From NCBI RefSeq assembly GCF_005930355.1, contig NZ_VDBO01000002.1:434001-498000 (forward strand): DNA of 64,000 nt, written 5' to 3'. The notes beneath the pieces were generated by a model, which was given only the letters and a program-made list of their open reading frames with translations, searched no databases and was not told where the DNA came from. The first letter of the stretch is position 1. Every line of letters starts with the position of its first letter. The position numbers and the translations under genes are program-made. Below are positions 44,355 to 52,755 of the stretch, one piece after another. The stretch is from Paenibacillus sinopodophylli. Its GTDB lineage: Bacteria > Bacillota > Bacilli > Paenibacillales > Paenibacillaceae.

Positions 44355-44797
44355 ACGGATCCAATGAAATGACGCTTTCCTTCAGCGCCCGGTCGGAGAA
44401 TGAAGCATTCGCGCGTATTACTGTCGCTGCGTTCGTGTCTCAGCTCGATCCGACGCTAGAGGAACTGAACGACTTGAAGACAGCGGTTTCCGAGGCGGTT
44501 ACGAATGCGATTATTCATGGCTACGAGAATGATCCAACCTGCGAGGTTCGAATTGAAGCTAGAATCGAAGGGGATTCTGTTTCGATTACGATTTCGGACA
44601 ACGGCCGAGGCATCGAGGACGTGGAGCTCGCCCGCCAGCCTTTGTATACATCGAAGCCGGAGCTGGAGCGCTCTGGCATGGGTTTCACCATTATGGAAAA
44701 TTTCATGGACCGTTTTGAAGTCACGAGTCAAATTGACGGCGGAACGCGAGTAGCGATGCTGAAACGAATTGAATCGAAAAAAGCGCTCTACAATTAG
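44351..44797 (+). CDS. spoIIAB: Anti-sigma-F factor and kinase SpoIIAB
   Basis: A 148-aa GHKL kinase. The N box [16 protein letters not shown] is near residue 44, the G1 box [17 protein letters not shown] near 83, and [14 protein letters not shown] near 108. It binds and inhibits sigma-F and phosphorylates SpoIIAA. It is the middle gene of the three-gene spoIIA operon. Confidence 0.97.
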   Translation: MNGSNEMTLSFSARSENEAFARITVAAFVSQLDPTLEELNDLKTAVSEAVTNAIIHGYENDPTCEVRIEARIEGDSVSITISDNGRGIEDVELARQPLYTSKPELERSGMGFTIMENFMDRFEVTSQIDGGTRVAMLKRIESKKALYN

Positions 44798-44816
44798 CGT
44801 ATAGGGGTTGAACCTC

Positions 44817-45572
44817 ATGGATGTCAATCTAAAACAGACGGCCCAGCCATACCTGGATGACGCGGAAGTAAAGCGGCTTATTGCGTTAAGTCAAAGCGGG
44901 GATACGCTTGCAAGGGATACACTTGTACAATGCAATATCCGGCTCGTATGGTCAGTTGTGCAGCGGTTCATTAATCGTGGTTATGAGCCCGAGGATTTGT
45001 TCCAGATTGGCTGCATCGGCTTGCTGAAGTCGGTAGATAAATTCGACTTGTCCTATGATGTGAAGTTTTCCACTTATGCGGTGCCCATGATTATTGGAGA
45101 AATTCAACGTTTTCTGCGGGATGACGGCACGTTGAAAGTCAGCAGATCGTTGAAGGAAACCGCTAACAAGGTGCGGAAAATGAAGGATGAGCTCTCGAAA
45201 ACGCTAGGCCGTTTGCCGACAATCAGCGAGGTTGCTGAGCGGCTGGGTATTACGCCGGAGGAAGTTGTTTTTGCCCAAGAAGCGAATAAACCGCCAACCT
45301 CCATTCACGAAACGGTATTCGAGAATGATGGAGATCCGATCACCCTGATGGATCAAATCGCTGATGAATCTCAAGACCGATGGTTTGATAAATTGGCGCT
45401 GGTTGAGGCTATAGAGGGTTTGAGCGAACGTGAGCGGCTGATTGTATACTTGCGCTATTACCGTGACAAAACGCAGTCCGAGGTTGCAAGCAGGCTGGGA
45501 ATTTCCCAAGTTCAGGTTTCGCGGCTGGAGAAAAAAATATTACAATCGATCCGAGACCAAATCGCCTTATAG
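44817..45572 (+). CDS. sigF: Forespore sigma factor SigF
   Basis: A 251-aa sigma-70 family protein with region 2 (GYEPEDLFQIGCIGLLKSVDKFD, FSTYAVPMIIGEIQRFLRDDG), region 3 and region 4 (LSERERLIVYLRYYRDKTQSEVASRLGISQVQVSRLEKK). ATG at 44817 is preferred, with AGGGGTTG upstream; TTG at 44808 is an alternative. It is the first compartment-specific sigma factor, active in the forespore. Confidence 0.97.
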   Translation: MDVNLKQTAQPYLDDAEVKRLIALSQSGDTLARDTLVQCNIRLVWSVVQRFINRGYEPEDLFQIGCIGLLKSVDKFDLSYDVKFSTYAVPMIIGEIQRFLRDDGTLKVSRSLKETANKVRKMKDELSKTLGRLPTISEVAERLGITPEEVVFAQEANKPPTSIHETVFENDGDPITLMDQIADESQDRWFDKLALVEAIEGLSERERLIVYLRYYRDKTQSEVASRLGISQVQVSRLEKKILQSIRDQIAL

Positions 45573-45611
45573 GCGGTTTGGTTTTTCTATTTTTTACCTC
45601 ATTTTGCATGA

Positions 45612-45639
45612 GTATCCGAATCGTCCTTATCTCATACTA
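45612..45639 (+). promoter_or_regulatory. Sigma-G/F-type promoter candidate for spoVA genes
   Basis: CATACTA at 45633-45639 fits the sigma-G -10 (CATNHTA). GTATC at 45612-45616, 16 nt upstream, is a partial -35. It lies 44 nt before spoVAA; B. subtilis spoVA is sigma-G dependent. Confidence 0.45.
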
Positions 45640-45682
45640 AAAGGGAAATCCACCAAAGTTTAAGCAGAAGGGAAGATGACAG

Positions 45683-46333
45683 ATGGCAACATCGAACCAT
45701 TCGGTCCTCTATCTGCGTCTGAAAAAACGAATTTACACGAAACCGAATCAGCAGGTTACATTGGGTCAGGCGGCAAGGCTGCTCGCTAAGGATGATGCAC
45801 TTGAAGACAGCTTGAAGAGGCTTGTTCTGTACCAGCACAAAAAGGAAGATGGAAATCGGGTTGTGATCGACCTGCTCCAAATCGTGAAAGCGATTCGCGA
45901 GCGCGAGCCCGGTCTTACCGTAGAGGCTTACGGAGATCCGCAGGTGCTGGTGATGGTTGCGGAGAAGCTGGTAAAGCCCCGAATAGCTGTGCTTCTATTT
46001 GCTTGGCTGCTGCTATTCTTCGGAGCAGGTCTTGCTATTATGAACTTCCATACTGACGTCAGTATGAAGGAGGTTCATATTCGCATCGTCGAGCTGATAA
46101 CTGGGAAACGAACGGAGCATCCTCTCTGGTTCCAAATTCCATACTCGCTTGGCATAGGACTTGGGATGGTGTTGTTTTTCAATCATCTATTTCGAAAAAG
46201 ATTTAATGAAGAGCCCAACCCGCTAGAGGTTGAGCTGTACATGTACCAGGAAAACGTAAACGCTTATGTCATTGCGGATGAGATGCGAAAGAAATCCGAC
46301 TACGACCAGAGAAACGGCAGCTCCCATGATTAG
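45683..46333 (+). CDS. spoVAA: Stage V sporulation protein AA
   Basis: A 216-aa protein with an N-terminal soluble domain starting HSVLYLRLKKRIYTKPNQQV and two membrane segments (~100-118 and ~153-172). VLLFAWLLLFFGAGLAIMNFHTDVSM is typical. Family knowledge: spoVA products move dipicolinic acid and other small molecules into the spore and out on germination. It overlaps spoVAB by 8 nt. Confidence 0.93.
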   Translation: MATSNHSVLYLRLKKRIYTKPNQQVTLGQAARLLAKDDALEDSLKRLVLYQHKKEDGNRVVIDLLQIVKAIREREPGLTVEAYGDPQVLVMVAEKLVKPRIAVLLFAWLLLFFGAGLAIMNFHTDVSMKEVHIRIVELITGKRTEHPLWFQIPYSLGIGLGMVLFFNHLFRKRFNEEPNPLEVELYMYQENVNAYVIADEMRKKSDYDQRNGSSHD

Positions 46334-46754
46334 CATCGGTGCGAATATCTTTGTTGCACTACTGGGCTTGGCAGGCGGACTTGCAGTGGGCAGCGGCTTG
46401 GTTGCGTTATTGATTGTACTGGATTTGATTCCGAGGCTCGCGCAGGTTGCGCATGCCTATCGCATGTCGGCTTGGTTTGAATCAGCTGTTATATGCGGAT
46501 CCTTGTACTGGACGTTTGCTGATTTTATGGATTGGAAGCTAGCTGTGCCAAGTGGCTTTTCTCTAAGCGGGGCTGGTCTCATTGACGGAATGTTTGTAGG
46601 AATGCTGGCTGCAGCTTTGACTGAGGTCATGAATGTGCTGCCTATTCTGGCTAAAAGAATGAATTTATCAGCTTATATGGTAACGCTGGTCATGGCGATG
46701 GTGCTTGGAAAAACGTTAGGCTCATTGTTTGATTGGCTAGTATTCCAATGGTGA
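46326..46754 (+). CDS. spoVAB: Stage V sporulation protein AB
   Basis: A 142-aa membrane protein with about four helices; it begins MISIGANIFVALLGLAGGLA and includes GMFVGMLAAALTEVMNVLPI. ATG at 46326 overlaps the spoVAA end; a longer in-frame start inside spoVAA is rejected. In B. subtilis spoVAC follows next, but here spoVAF does. Confidence 0.93.
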   Translation: MISIGANIFVALLGLAGGLAVGSGLVALLIVLDLIPRLAQVAHAYRMSAWFESAVICGSLYWTFADFMDWKLAVPSGFSLSGAGLIDGMFVGMLAAALTEVMNVLPILAKRMNLSAYMVTLVMAMVLGKTLGSLFDWLVFQW

Positions 46755-46778
46755 ATTTGATGAACGAGGTGAAAGCGT

Positions 46779-48431
46779 ATGAGCGATAACGAACAGATGG
46801 AAGGACAGGGGAAAGACGTACATTCAGATCTGCCTATGAATGGAATGCACGAAGATCAGCAGCGAGAAGAGTCACGCGGAGCTTCAGATTCAAGCCCAGT
46901 AAGCTACGTCCAGACAATCAAGCGCGGCAAGCAGGAGGGCTCGGTTGCCGATTCGAAAGGCAAGGAGGATATTGTCCCGATACCATCAGATTTGGACGAG
47001 GTTTTGTCGCGCCTTGAGCATGAAATCGGCTACAAGACAAGCTTCGACGTCGTTGTCAGGGAAATGACATTCGGTGAACGGCGTACTGCGATGCTATGTA
47101 TGAACGGCTTAGTTAAGGATACGCTTCTGACTGAGGTGCTCATGCGCCTTACGTTTCTGCAGCCGGAAGATTTGTCTGCGCATGCGTTTCACTCGTTTCT
47201 AGATCTCTATGTTCCGGCTGCTCAGGTTACGAAAGAAGATAATTGGAACAGCATGCTGACTGGTGTACTCTCCGGCGGAACTGCTTTGTTTATTGATGGT
47301 GAAACAAGTGTGGTCATGATTGACGCGAAGGCGTTTCCTTCCCGTGGACCAGAAGAGCCTTCGCTTGAGAAGGTTGTGCGCGGCAGCAGAGACGGCTTCG
47401 TAGAAACGTTGATGGTCAACGTATCTCTAGTGAGAAGACGGCTGCGTGATCCCCAGCTTCGTTATGAAATTGTTCGGGTAGGCGAGCGTACGCAAACGGA
47501 TGTATGTATCGCTTATATTGATGATATCGTGGATAAAGAATTGCTGAAATCCATCAAGGATAAAATAGCAATGGTGAAAATCGACGGGCTGCCGCTTGCG
47601 GACAAGCAGCTTGAAGAGTCAACAGTGAAGCGCGGGTGGAATCCATTCCCACTCGTACGATATTCGGAGCGGCCTGATACCGTTGCCGCTCACCTGCTGG
47701 AGGGATATGTTGCTGTATTTGTGGACACCTCGCCAAGTGTGATGACCCTGCCGACAACCTATGCTGACCTAATGCAGCATGCGGAAGAGAATCGGCAAAC
47801 GCCATTTATCGGTACTTATTTGCGCTGGGTCCGGTTTTTAGGCATATTTGCCTCCTTGTTCTTGCTGCCGCTATGGCTCCTATTCGTGATGCATCCAGAA
47901 TTAAAGCCGCCTGCGCTTGAGTTTTTGGGCCCGAATAAAACAGCGAAGCTTCCGCTGGTTGTACAATTTCTGCTCGCAGAGATCGGCGTCGATTTGCTGA
48001 GGATGGCATCCGTACATACACCAACGTCGCTTGCGACCGCGATGTCATTAGTCGCAGCTATTCTCATCGGCGATATTGCCGTGCAAACGGGAATATTCGT
48101 AAATGAGGTTATTCTGTACATGGCGGTGGCTGCTATTGGTATGTTTGCAACACCGAGCTATGAGCTTGGACTTGCTAACCGCATCGTTAGGCTGGCGCTC
48201 ATCATATCGGTATCCGCATTCAGTGTGCCAGGCTTCGTCATTGCGACGACTGCGATCCTGATTATGCTGACGATGGAGCGTTCCTTCAATCGTCCGTATA
48301 TGTGGCCGTTTATTCCGTTTGATCTGAGAGCACTCTGGAGTATCATCGTACGTCAGCCTGTATTGTACAATCGCACGCGTCCCAATAACTTGAGACCACA
48401 GCAACGCGATAAAATGCCGAAGACGGACTGA
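46779..48431 (+). CDS. spoVAF: Spore germination protein SpoVAF (GerA family)
   Basis: A 550-aa protein of the GerA A-subunit family with a soluble acidic N-terminal domain (~1-330), then membrane helices (~355-375, ~420-500). GGTALFIDGETSVVMIDAKAFPSRGPEEP and the RVGERTQTDVCIAYIDDIVD segment are family marks. The extra charged N-terminus (~65 residues) is Gln/Glu/Ser-rich. SpoVAF with YqhR-like partners modulates germination in B. subtilis. The AC-AD-AE genes that normally lie between AB and AF are missing. Confidence 0.93.
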   Translation: MSDNEQMEGQGKDVHSDLPMNGMHEDQQREESRGASDSSPVSYVQTIKRGKQEGSVADSKGKEDIVPIPSDLDEVLSRLEHEIGYKTSFDVVVREMTFGERRTAMLCMNGLVKDTLLTEVLMRLTFLQPEDLSAHAFHSFLDLYVPAAQVTKEDNWNSMLTGVLSGGTALFIDGETSVVMIDAKAFPSRGPEEPSLEKVVRGSRDGFVETLMVNVSLVRRRLRDPQLRYEIVRVGERTQTDVCIAYIDDIVDKELLKSIKDKIAMVKIDGLPLADKQLEESTVKRGWNPFPLVRYSERPDTVAAHLLEGYVAVFVDTSPSVMTLPTTYADLMQHAEENRQTPFIGTYLRWVRFLGIFASLFLLPLWLLFVMHPELKPPALEFLGPNKTAKLPLVVQFLLAEIGVDLLRMASVHTPTSLATAMSLVAAILIGDIAVQTGIFVNEVILYMAVAAIGMFATPSYELGLANRIVRLALIISVSAFSVPGFVIATTAILIMLTMERSFNRPYMWPFIPFDLRALWSIIVRQPVLYNRTRPNNLRPQQRDKMPKTD

Positions 48432-48467
48432 ATTCACAAAATGCAAATGAAATGTGGATTTATCCAT

Positions 48468-48496
48468 TTCGCATGGTGGGTAGATTGCGTTATACT
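48468..48496 (+). promoter_or_regulatory. Promoter candidate for lysA
   Basis: TTCGCA at 48468-48473 and TATACT at 48491-48496 are 17 nt apart, 67 nt before lysA. The -35 matches four of six consensus bases. Confidence 0.5.
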
Positions 48497-48562
48497 TGTG
48501 CTATTGATGCAAATTCTATCCGTTCTATCTGCCAGCAGATAGAAGAAAGCTGAGGGGAAATT

Positions 48563-49894
48563 ATGTACCTGCATGGAACAAGTAAAATTAACACTAAAGG
48601 ACATTTGGAAATTGGCGGCTGTGATGTAGCTGATTTGGCTGCACAGTTCGGTACGCCACTTTATATTGTGGACGAGGCACTGGTACGTCAACGTGCGAGC
48701 GAGTATGTTGAAGCATTCAAAGCTTCAGGTCTTCGCTTCCAAGTCGCATACGCGAGCAAAGCATTCAGCGTAATGGCAATGTGTGCGATTGCAGAGCAAG
48801 AAGGGCTATCGCTTGATGTTGTATCTGACGGCGAGCTTTATACGGCAATGCAAGCGGGCTTCCCGGCTGAACGTATTCATTTCCACGGAAACAACAAAAC
48901 GCCTGAGGAAATCAACATGGCGCTTGACGCAGGAATTGGCTGTTTCGTCGTTGACAACTTCATGGAGCTGCAGCTGTTGAACGCACTTGCTGGAGATAAA
49001 GGCAAGAAAGTCAACATCCTGCTTCGCATTACACCAGGAGTAGAAGCCCATACGCATGATTACATTTCCACGGGTCAACAGGACTCCAAGTTCGGCTTCG
49101 ACCTCGGTAATGGCGCTGCTAAACAAGCCATTCAAGAAGCGCTTGCTCTGCCAAACTTGGTTATTCTAGGCGTTCATTCCCATATCGGGTCTCAAATCTT
49201 TGAGGTTGAAGGTTTCCGTATGGCTGTGGACAAGGTGGCTGATTTCGCAGTAGCTATCCGCAATGAGCTTGATCTAACATTCAAAGTAATTAACCTTGGC
49301 GGCGGCTTCGGGATTCGTTATGTAGAGGGCGATACTCCGCTTCCGATCAGCGAATACGTTGCTGCGATTACAGGTGCGATTATTACTAATTTCACAAACG
49401 CAGAGTTCCCACTTCCAGAAATTTGGGTTGAGCCAGGCCGCAGCATGGTTGGCGATGCAGGCACAACATTATACACAGTAGGAACAAGCAAAAATATTCC
49501 GGGCGTACGCAAATATATCGCAGTTGACGGTGGTATGACGGACAACCCTCGCCCAGCACTTTACCAATCCAAATATGAAGCCGTGCTTGCGAATCGTGCA
49601 AACGATGCTGCTCAAGAAACGGTATCCATTGCGGGCAAATGCTGCGAAAGCGGAGATATGCTGATCTGGGATTTGGAATTGCCTAAAGCCGAAAATGGCG
49701 ACTTGCTTGCTGTTTTCTGTACAGGTGCTTATAATTATGCAATGGCGAGCAACTACAACCGTATTCGTCGTCCTGCTGTCGTGTTCGTCAAAGACGGCCA
49801 GGCTGACCTTGCTGTTAAACGTGAATCGCTTGAAAATATCGTATGTAATGACGTCATTCCGGCAAGACTTCAAAAATCATCGCTTGCGAAATAA
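48563..49894 (+). CDS. lysA: Diaminopimelate decarboxylase
   Basis: A 443-aa PLP enzyme of the alanine racemase fold. VAYASKAFSVMAMC holds the PLP lysine near residue 60, HFHGNNKTPEEI near 110, GVHSHIGSQIF near 200 and the active-site KCCESGDML near 355. It converts meso-diaminopimelate to lysine. Position after spoVAF matches B. subtilis. Confidence 0.96.
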   Translation: MYLHGTSKINTKGHLEIGGCDVADLAAQFGTPLYIVDEALVRQRASEYVEAFKASGLRFQVAYASKAFSVMAMCAIAEQEGLSLDVVSDGELYTAMQAGFPAERIHFHGNNKTPEEINMALDAGIGCFVVDNFMELQLLNALAGDKGKKVNILLRITPGVEAHTHDYISTGQQDSKFGFDLGNGAAKQAIQEALALPNLVILGVHSHIGSQIFEVEGFRMAVDKVADFAVAIRNELDLTFKVINLGGGFGIRYVEGDTPLPISEYVAAITGAIITNFTNAEFPLPEIWVEPGRSMVGDAGTTLYTVGTSKNIPGVRKYIAVDGGMTDNPRPALYQSKYEAVLANRANDAAQETVSIAGKCCESGDMLIWDLELPKAENGDLLAVFCTGAYNYAMASNYNRIRRPAVVFVKDGQADLAVKRESLENIVCNDVIPARLQKSSLAK

Positions 49895-49947
49895 GGGCGA
49901 AATTGGTAACGTAGTCTTATCTGGATAAAAGAAAGGTAGATGCAGCA

Positions 49948-50379
49948 ATGGCAAAACAAGCAAAAATCACACTAGCAAACGGCGGAGAGGTTCTTATCGA
50001 TCTATTCGATCAAGACGCGCCGAACACAGTAGCAAACTTCGAGAAGCTTGCTAATGACGGTTTCTACAACGGCCTTACATTCCACCGTGTTATTCCGGGC
50101 TTCGTTGCTCAAGGCGGCTGTCCGAATGGGACAGGTACAGGCGGTCCTGGCTACCAAATCGATTGCGAAATTAACCCGAACAAGCACGAGCGCGGTTCGC
50201 TTGCTATGGCTCACGCAGGCCGTAACACAGGCGGCAGCCAGTTCTATATCGGTTATGCACCGCAGCCGCATTTGGATGGCGGACATACGGTTTTCGGTAA
50301 AGTTTCTAAAGGTATGGAGTTCGTTGACGCGTTCAAAGGCGGAGACAAAATGGAAAAGGTTGAAGTTGAAAGCATTTAA
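49948..50379 (+). CDS. ppiB: Peptidyl-prolyl cis-trans isomerase, cyclophilin type
   Basis: A 143-aa cyclophilin. [25 protein letters not shown] and [19 protein letters not shown] contain the active-site Arg, Phe and Gln residues. No signal peptide, so it acts in the cytoplasm. AAAGGTAG precedes the ATG. It follows lysA by 53 nt. Confidence 0.95.
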   Translation: MAKQAKITLANGGEVLIDLFDQDAPNTVANFEKLANDGFYNGLTFHRVIPGFVAQGGCPNGTGTGGPGYQIDCEINPNKHERGSLAMAHAGRNTGGSQFYIGYAPQPHLDGGHTVFGKVSKGMEFVDAFKGGDKMEKVEVESI

Positions 50380-50415
50380 TGATAAGATATCAACTATAAA
50401 TATGTAAGTGCAGCA

Positions 50416-50622
50416 TCCTTCGGGGTAGGTGAGATTCCTAACCGGCGGTGATCGGGATGGTACAGTGTGATCGGATAACCGAAACGCTGTGCCTCTCGTC
50501 AGTCCGTGACCCGGTCTTATGAACTTGTATCTCGGATTATTCCGAGTAGAAGTGATTTAGAACGGTGGACCTGGTGAAACTCCGGGACCGACAGTACAGT
50601 CTGGATGGGAGAAGGAGATGCT
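50416..50622 (+). promoter_or_regulatory. FMN riboswitch (RFN element) of the rib operon
   Basis: The conserved RFN segments appear in order: CCTTCGGGGTAGGTGAGATT, CCTAACCGGCGGTGAT, AGTCCGTGACCC, GGTGGACCTGGTGAAACTCC, GGGACCGACAGTACAGTCTG, GATGGGAGAAGGAG. The variable arm P3 is extended (about 50 nt around TCGGATTATTCCGA). FMN binding represses the downstream riboflavin genes. Confidence 0.96.
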
Positions 50623-50758
50623 TCGACAGCTATAACGATCCTCTTATTTGTGTGTATTTTATTTCACATAAAGTGAGGGTGTGTTTCTTTAGCGTAATTT
50701 ACGAACCGTATTCGCAGTCTGAGCGAATAGGATGAGTCGGATCTTAAAGCCGACAACG

Positions 50759-50834
50759 CCTATCGGTTTTGTCGTAGTTCTCTTATTTTTCTTTCATCAC
50801 CCCTTTCGGATGGTTTGCCGATAGGGGTGTTTTT
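50759..50834 (+). terminator. Riboswitch-controlled terminator with alternative pairing
   Basis: CACCCCT-TCGG at 50798-50809 pairs with CCGA-AGGGGTG at 50818-50829, then TTTTT. The upstream CCTATCGG at 50759-50766 is an exact complement of CCGATAGG at 50818-50825 and could compete with the terminator stem. The 3' arm includes the likely ribD ribosome site. Confidence 0.8.
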
Positions 50835-50835
50835 G

Positions 50836-51936
50836 TTGCTTAACCTATTAAATGATGATTATTATATGGGATTAGCGCTCGAGATGGCTTCCAAAGCTTC
50901 AGGTCAAACCGGCATAAACCCAGTCGTTGGCTGCGTAGTTGTGAAGGATGGACGCATTATCGGAATTGGGACGCATCTCAAGCGTGGAACCGGCCATGCT
51001 GAGGTACACGCGCTTCAAATGGCGGGTGCTGAAGCAGAAGGCTCTACCGTATATGTCACACTTGAGCCGTGCAGCCATTTCGGCAAGACGCCTCCATGCT
51101 GCGAGCGTATTATTGCTGCTAAAGCAGCGAGAGTAGTCGTTGCAAGCGGGGATCCGAACCCTGAAGTTTCAGGCAGAGGAATTGCAAGACTTCGCGAGGA
51201 AGGCATTGAAGTTTCAGTCGGCGTGCTAGAGCAGCGATCACAGCAATTAAACGAAAAATTTAATAAGTATATTACTTCGCGCTTGCCGTTCGTAACACTC
51301 AAAACAGCAAGCACCCTTGATGGCAAGATTGCATCGAGCACAGGCGATAGCCGCTGGGTGACTGGGGCGATTGCACGTGAGCAAGTTCATACCCTGCGCC
51401 ATCAGCATGAAGCCATCATGGTTGGCATTGGCACTGTGCTGGCTGATGATCCTTTGCTAAATACAAGGGCTTCCGTACCCGCACTCGATCCGATTCGCAT
51501 TATCGTCGATTCTGCTCTACGATTGCCCCTGAGCGCCCGCGTAGTAGTAGACCGCAATGCGCGAACGATCGTGCTTACCTCTGGTCAAGCAAGCGAGGAG
51601 CGCAAGCAGGCATTAGAATCAGCAGGCATCGAGGTAGTGGTCTGCGGTTCTGGCAGTAAGGTAGATCTTACTGAGGGAATGATGAAACTAGGCGAGCTTG
51701 AGATTGGATCGATTCTGCTTGAGGGCGGCGGTCAGTTGAACGGAGCGATGCTAGAAGCAGGTCTTATTGATAAAATCATCCTTTATTATGCTGCCAAAAT
51801 CATCGGAGGACTGAATGCGCCAGGCACGTTCACTTTCGCCGGCTATGAGAAAATGGCAGATGCAGTTCAACTGGAGCGGGTCACAGTTGAGATGGCAGGA
51901 GAAGACATTTGTGTCTCCGGTTATCCTGTGTATTAG
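50836..51936 (+). CDS. ribD: Bifunctional riboflavin deaminase/reductase
   Basis: A ~366-aa protein. The deaminase domain carries the zinc motif HAEVHALQMAG and EPCSHFGKTPPCC near residue 75, and the reductase domain starts near LPFVTLKTASTLDGKIASSTGDSRWVT at ~150. The start is uncertain: TTG at 50836 follows AGGGGTG at 6 nt, ATG at 50866 lacks a site, and TTG at 50815 lies inside the terminator. It makes the ribitylaminopyrimidine intermediate of riboflavin. First gene of ribD-ribE-ribBA-ribH. Confidence 0.93.
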   Translation: MLNLLNDDYYMGLALEMASKASGQTGINPVVGCVVVKDGRIIGIGTHLKRGTGHAEVHALQMAGAEAEGSTVYVTLEPCSHFGKTPPCCERIIAAKAARVVVASGDPNPEVSGRGIARLREEGIEVSVGVLEQRSQQLNEKFNKYITSRLPFVTLKTASTLDGKIASSTGDSRWVTGAIAREQVHTLRHQHEAIMVGIGTVLADDPLLNTRASVPALDPIRIIVDSALRLPLSARVVVDRNARTIVLTSGQASEERKQALESAGIEVVVCGSGSKVDLTEGMMKLGELEIGSILLEGGGQLNGAMLEAGLIDKIILYYAAKIIGGLNAPGTFTFAGYEKMADAVQLERVTVEMAGEDICVSGYPVY

Positions 51937-51953
51937 CCGCCAAAGCGAAATAA

Positions 51954-52010
51954 GTTTGCATTCGCAAACCTTAGCAGATGCTTACGAAGTAGGTTTGCCT
52001 TAGCAAACCT
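51954..52010. repeat. Two related hairpins between ribD and ribE
   Basis: GTTTGCATTCGCAAAC at 51954-51969 and AGGTTTGCCTTAGCAAACCT at 51991-52010 are near-identical palindromes sharing GTTTGC/GCAAAC. The second ends 2 nt before the ribE ribosome site AGGGAGGA. Confidence 0.75.
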
Positions 52011-52025
52011 TTAGGGAGGAAGCCC

Positions 52026-52685
52026 ATGTTTACCGGATTAGTGGAAGAAGTGGGGAAAATGAAAGGAATTGCAAAGCAGGGCGAAGCGATGCGCCTCGTT
52101 ATGAGTGCAGCTCGAGTCTTGGATGGTGTTATGATCGGTGACAGCATATCCGTTAATGGTGTGTGTTTAACGGTGACTGCCTTTGACAGCTCATCCTTCT
52201 CGGCTGATGTTATGCCTGAGACGTATCGGAAGTCGAATCTTCATGAGCTGCGGGCAGGTGAACGCGTTAATCTGGAGCGCGCGATGCAGGCAGGAGGCAG
52301 ATTCGGCGGACATATTGTTCAAGGTCATGTCGACAGCACCGGCAAAATCGTGAATCGCAAGTCTGACGCTAACGCCGTTGTATTCAAGATTCAAGTGGAC
52401 GATGCCGACACGCTTCGCTATGTCATTCCTAAAGGCTCTATTACGATTGATGGTATCAGTCTTACAGTGGTGGATACCACAGCTCAGTCTTTTACCGTAT
52501 CGATCATTCCGCATACGCTTGGCGAGACAGCGCTGCAGCATAAGCATGCTGGAGACACTATCAATATAGAATGCGATGTTATAGGAAAATATGTGGATCA
52601 TCTGCTGCATTTCAATAAGCCCGACAAGGTGAAGGCCGAATCGAAATTGAGCACATCTTTTCTTATGGAAAATGGTTTTTTGTAA
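52026..52685 (+). CDS. ribE: Riboflavin synthase alpha chain
   Basis: A 219-aa protein of two lumazine-binding repeats; it starts MFTGLVEEVGKMKGIAKQGE, with GDSISVNGVCLTVTAF in repeat one and KGSITIDGISLTVVDT in repeat two. AGGGAGGA precedes the ATG. It dismutates two 6,7-dimethyl-8-ribityllumazine molecules into riboflavin. Confidence 0.96.
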   Translation: MFTGLVEEVGKMKGIAKQGEAMRLVMSAARVLDGVMIGDSISVNGVCLTVTAFDSSSFSADVMPETYRKSNLHELRAGERVNLERAMQAGGRFGGHIVQGHVDSTGKIVNRKSDANAVVFKIQVDDADTLRYVIPKGSITIDGISLTVVDTTAQSFTVSIIPHTLGETALQHKHAGDTINIECDVIGKYVDHLLHFNKPDKVKAESKLSTSFLMENGFL

Positions 52686-52755
52686 ATTGAAAATAAGCTA
52701 ACGGGAGAAATTCCATTTAAAGCAAGCTAGGTTGTCACAAAGGAGGGAATCCCAT

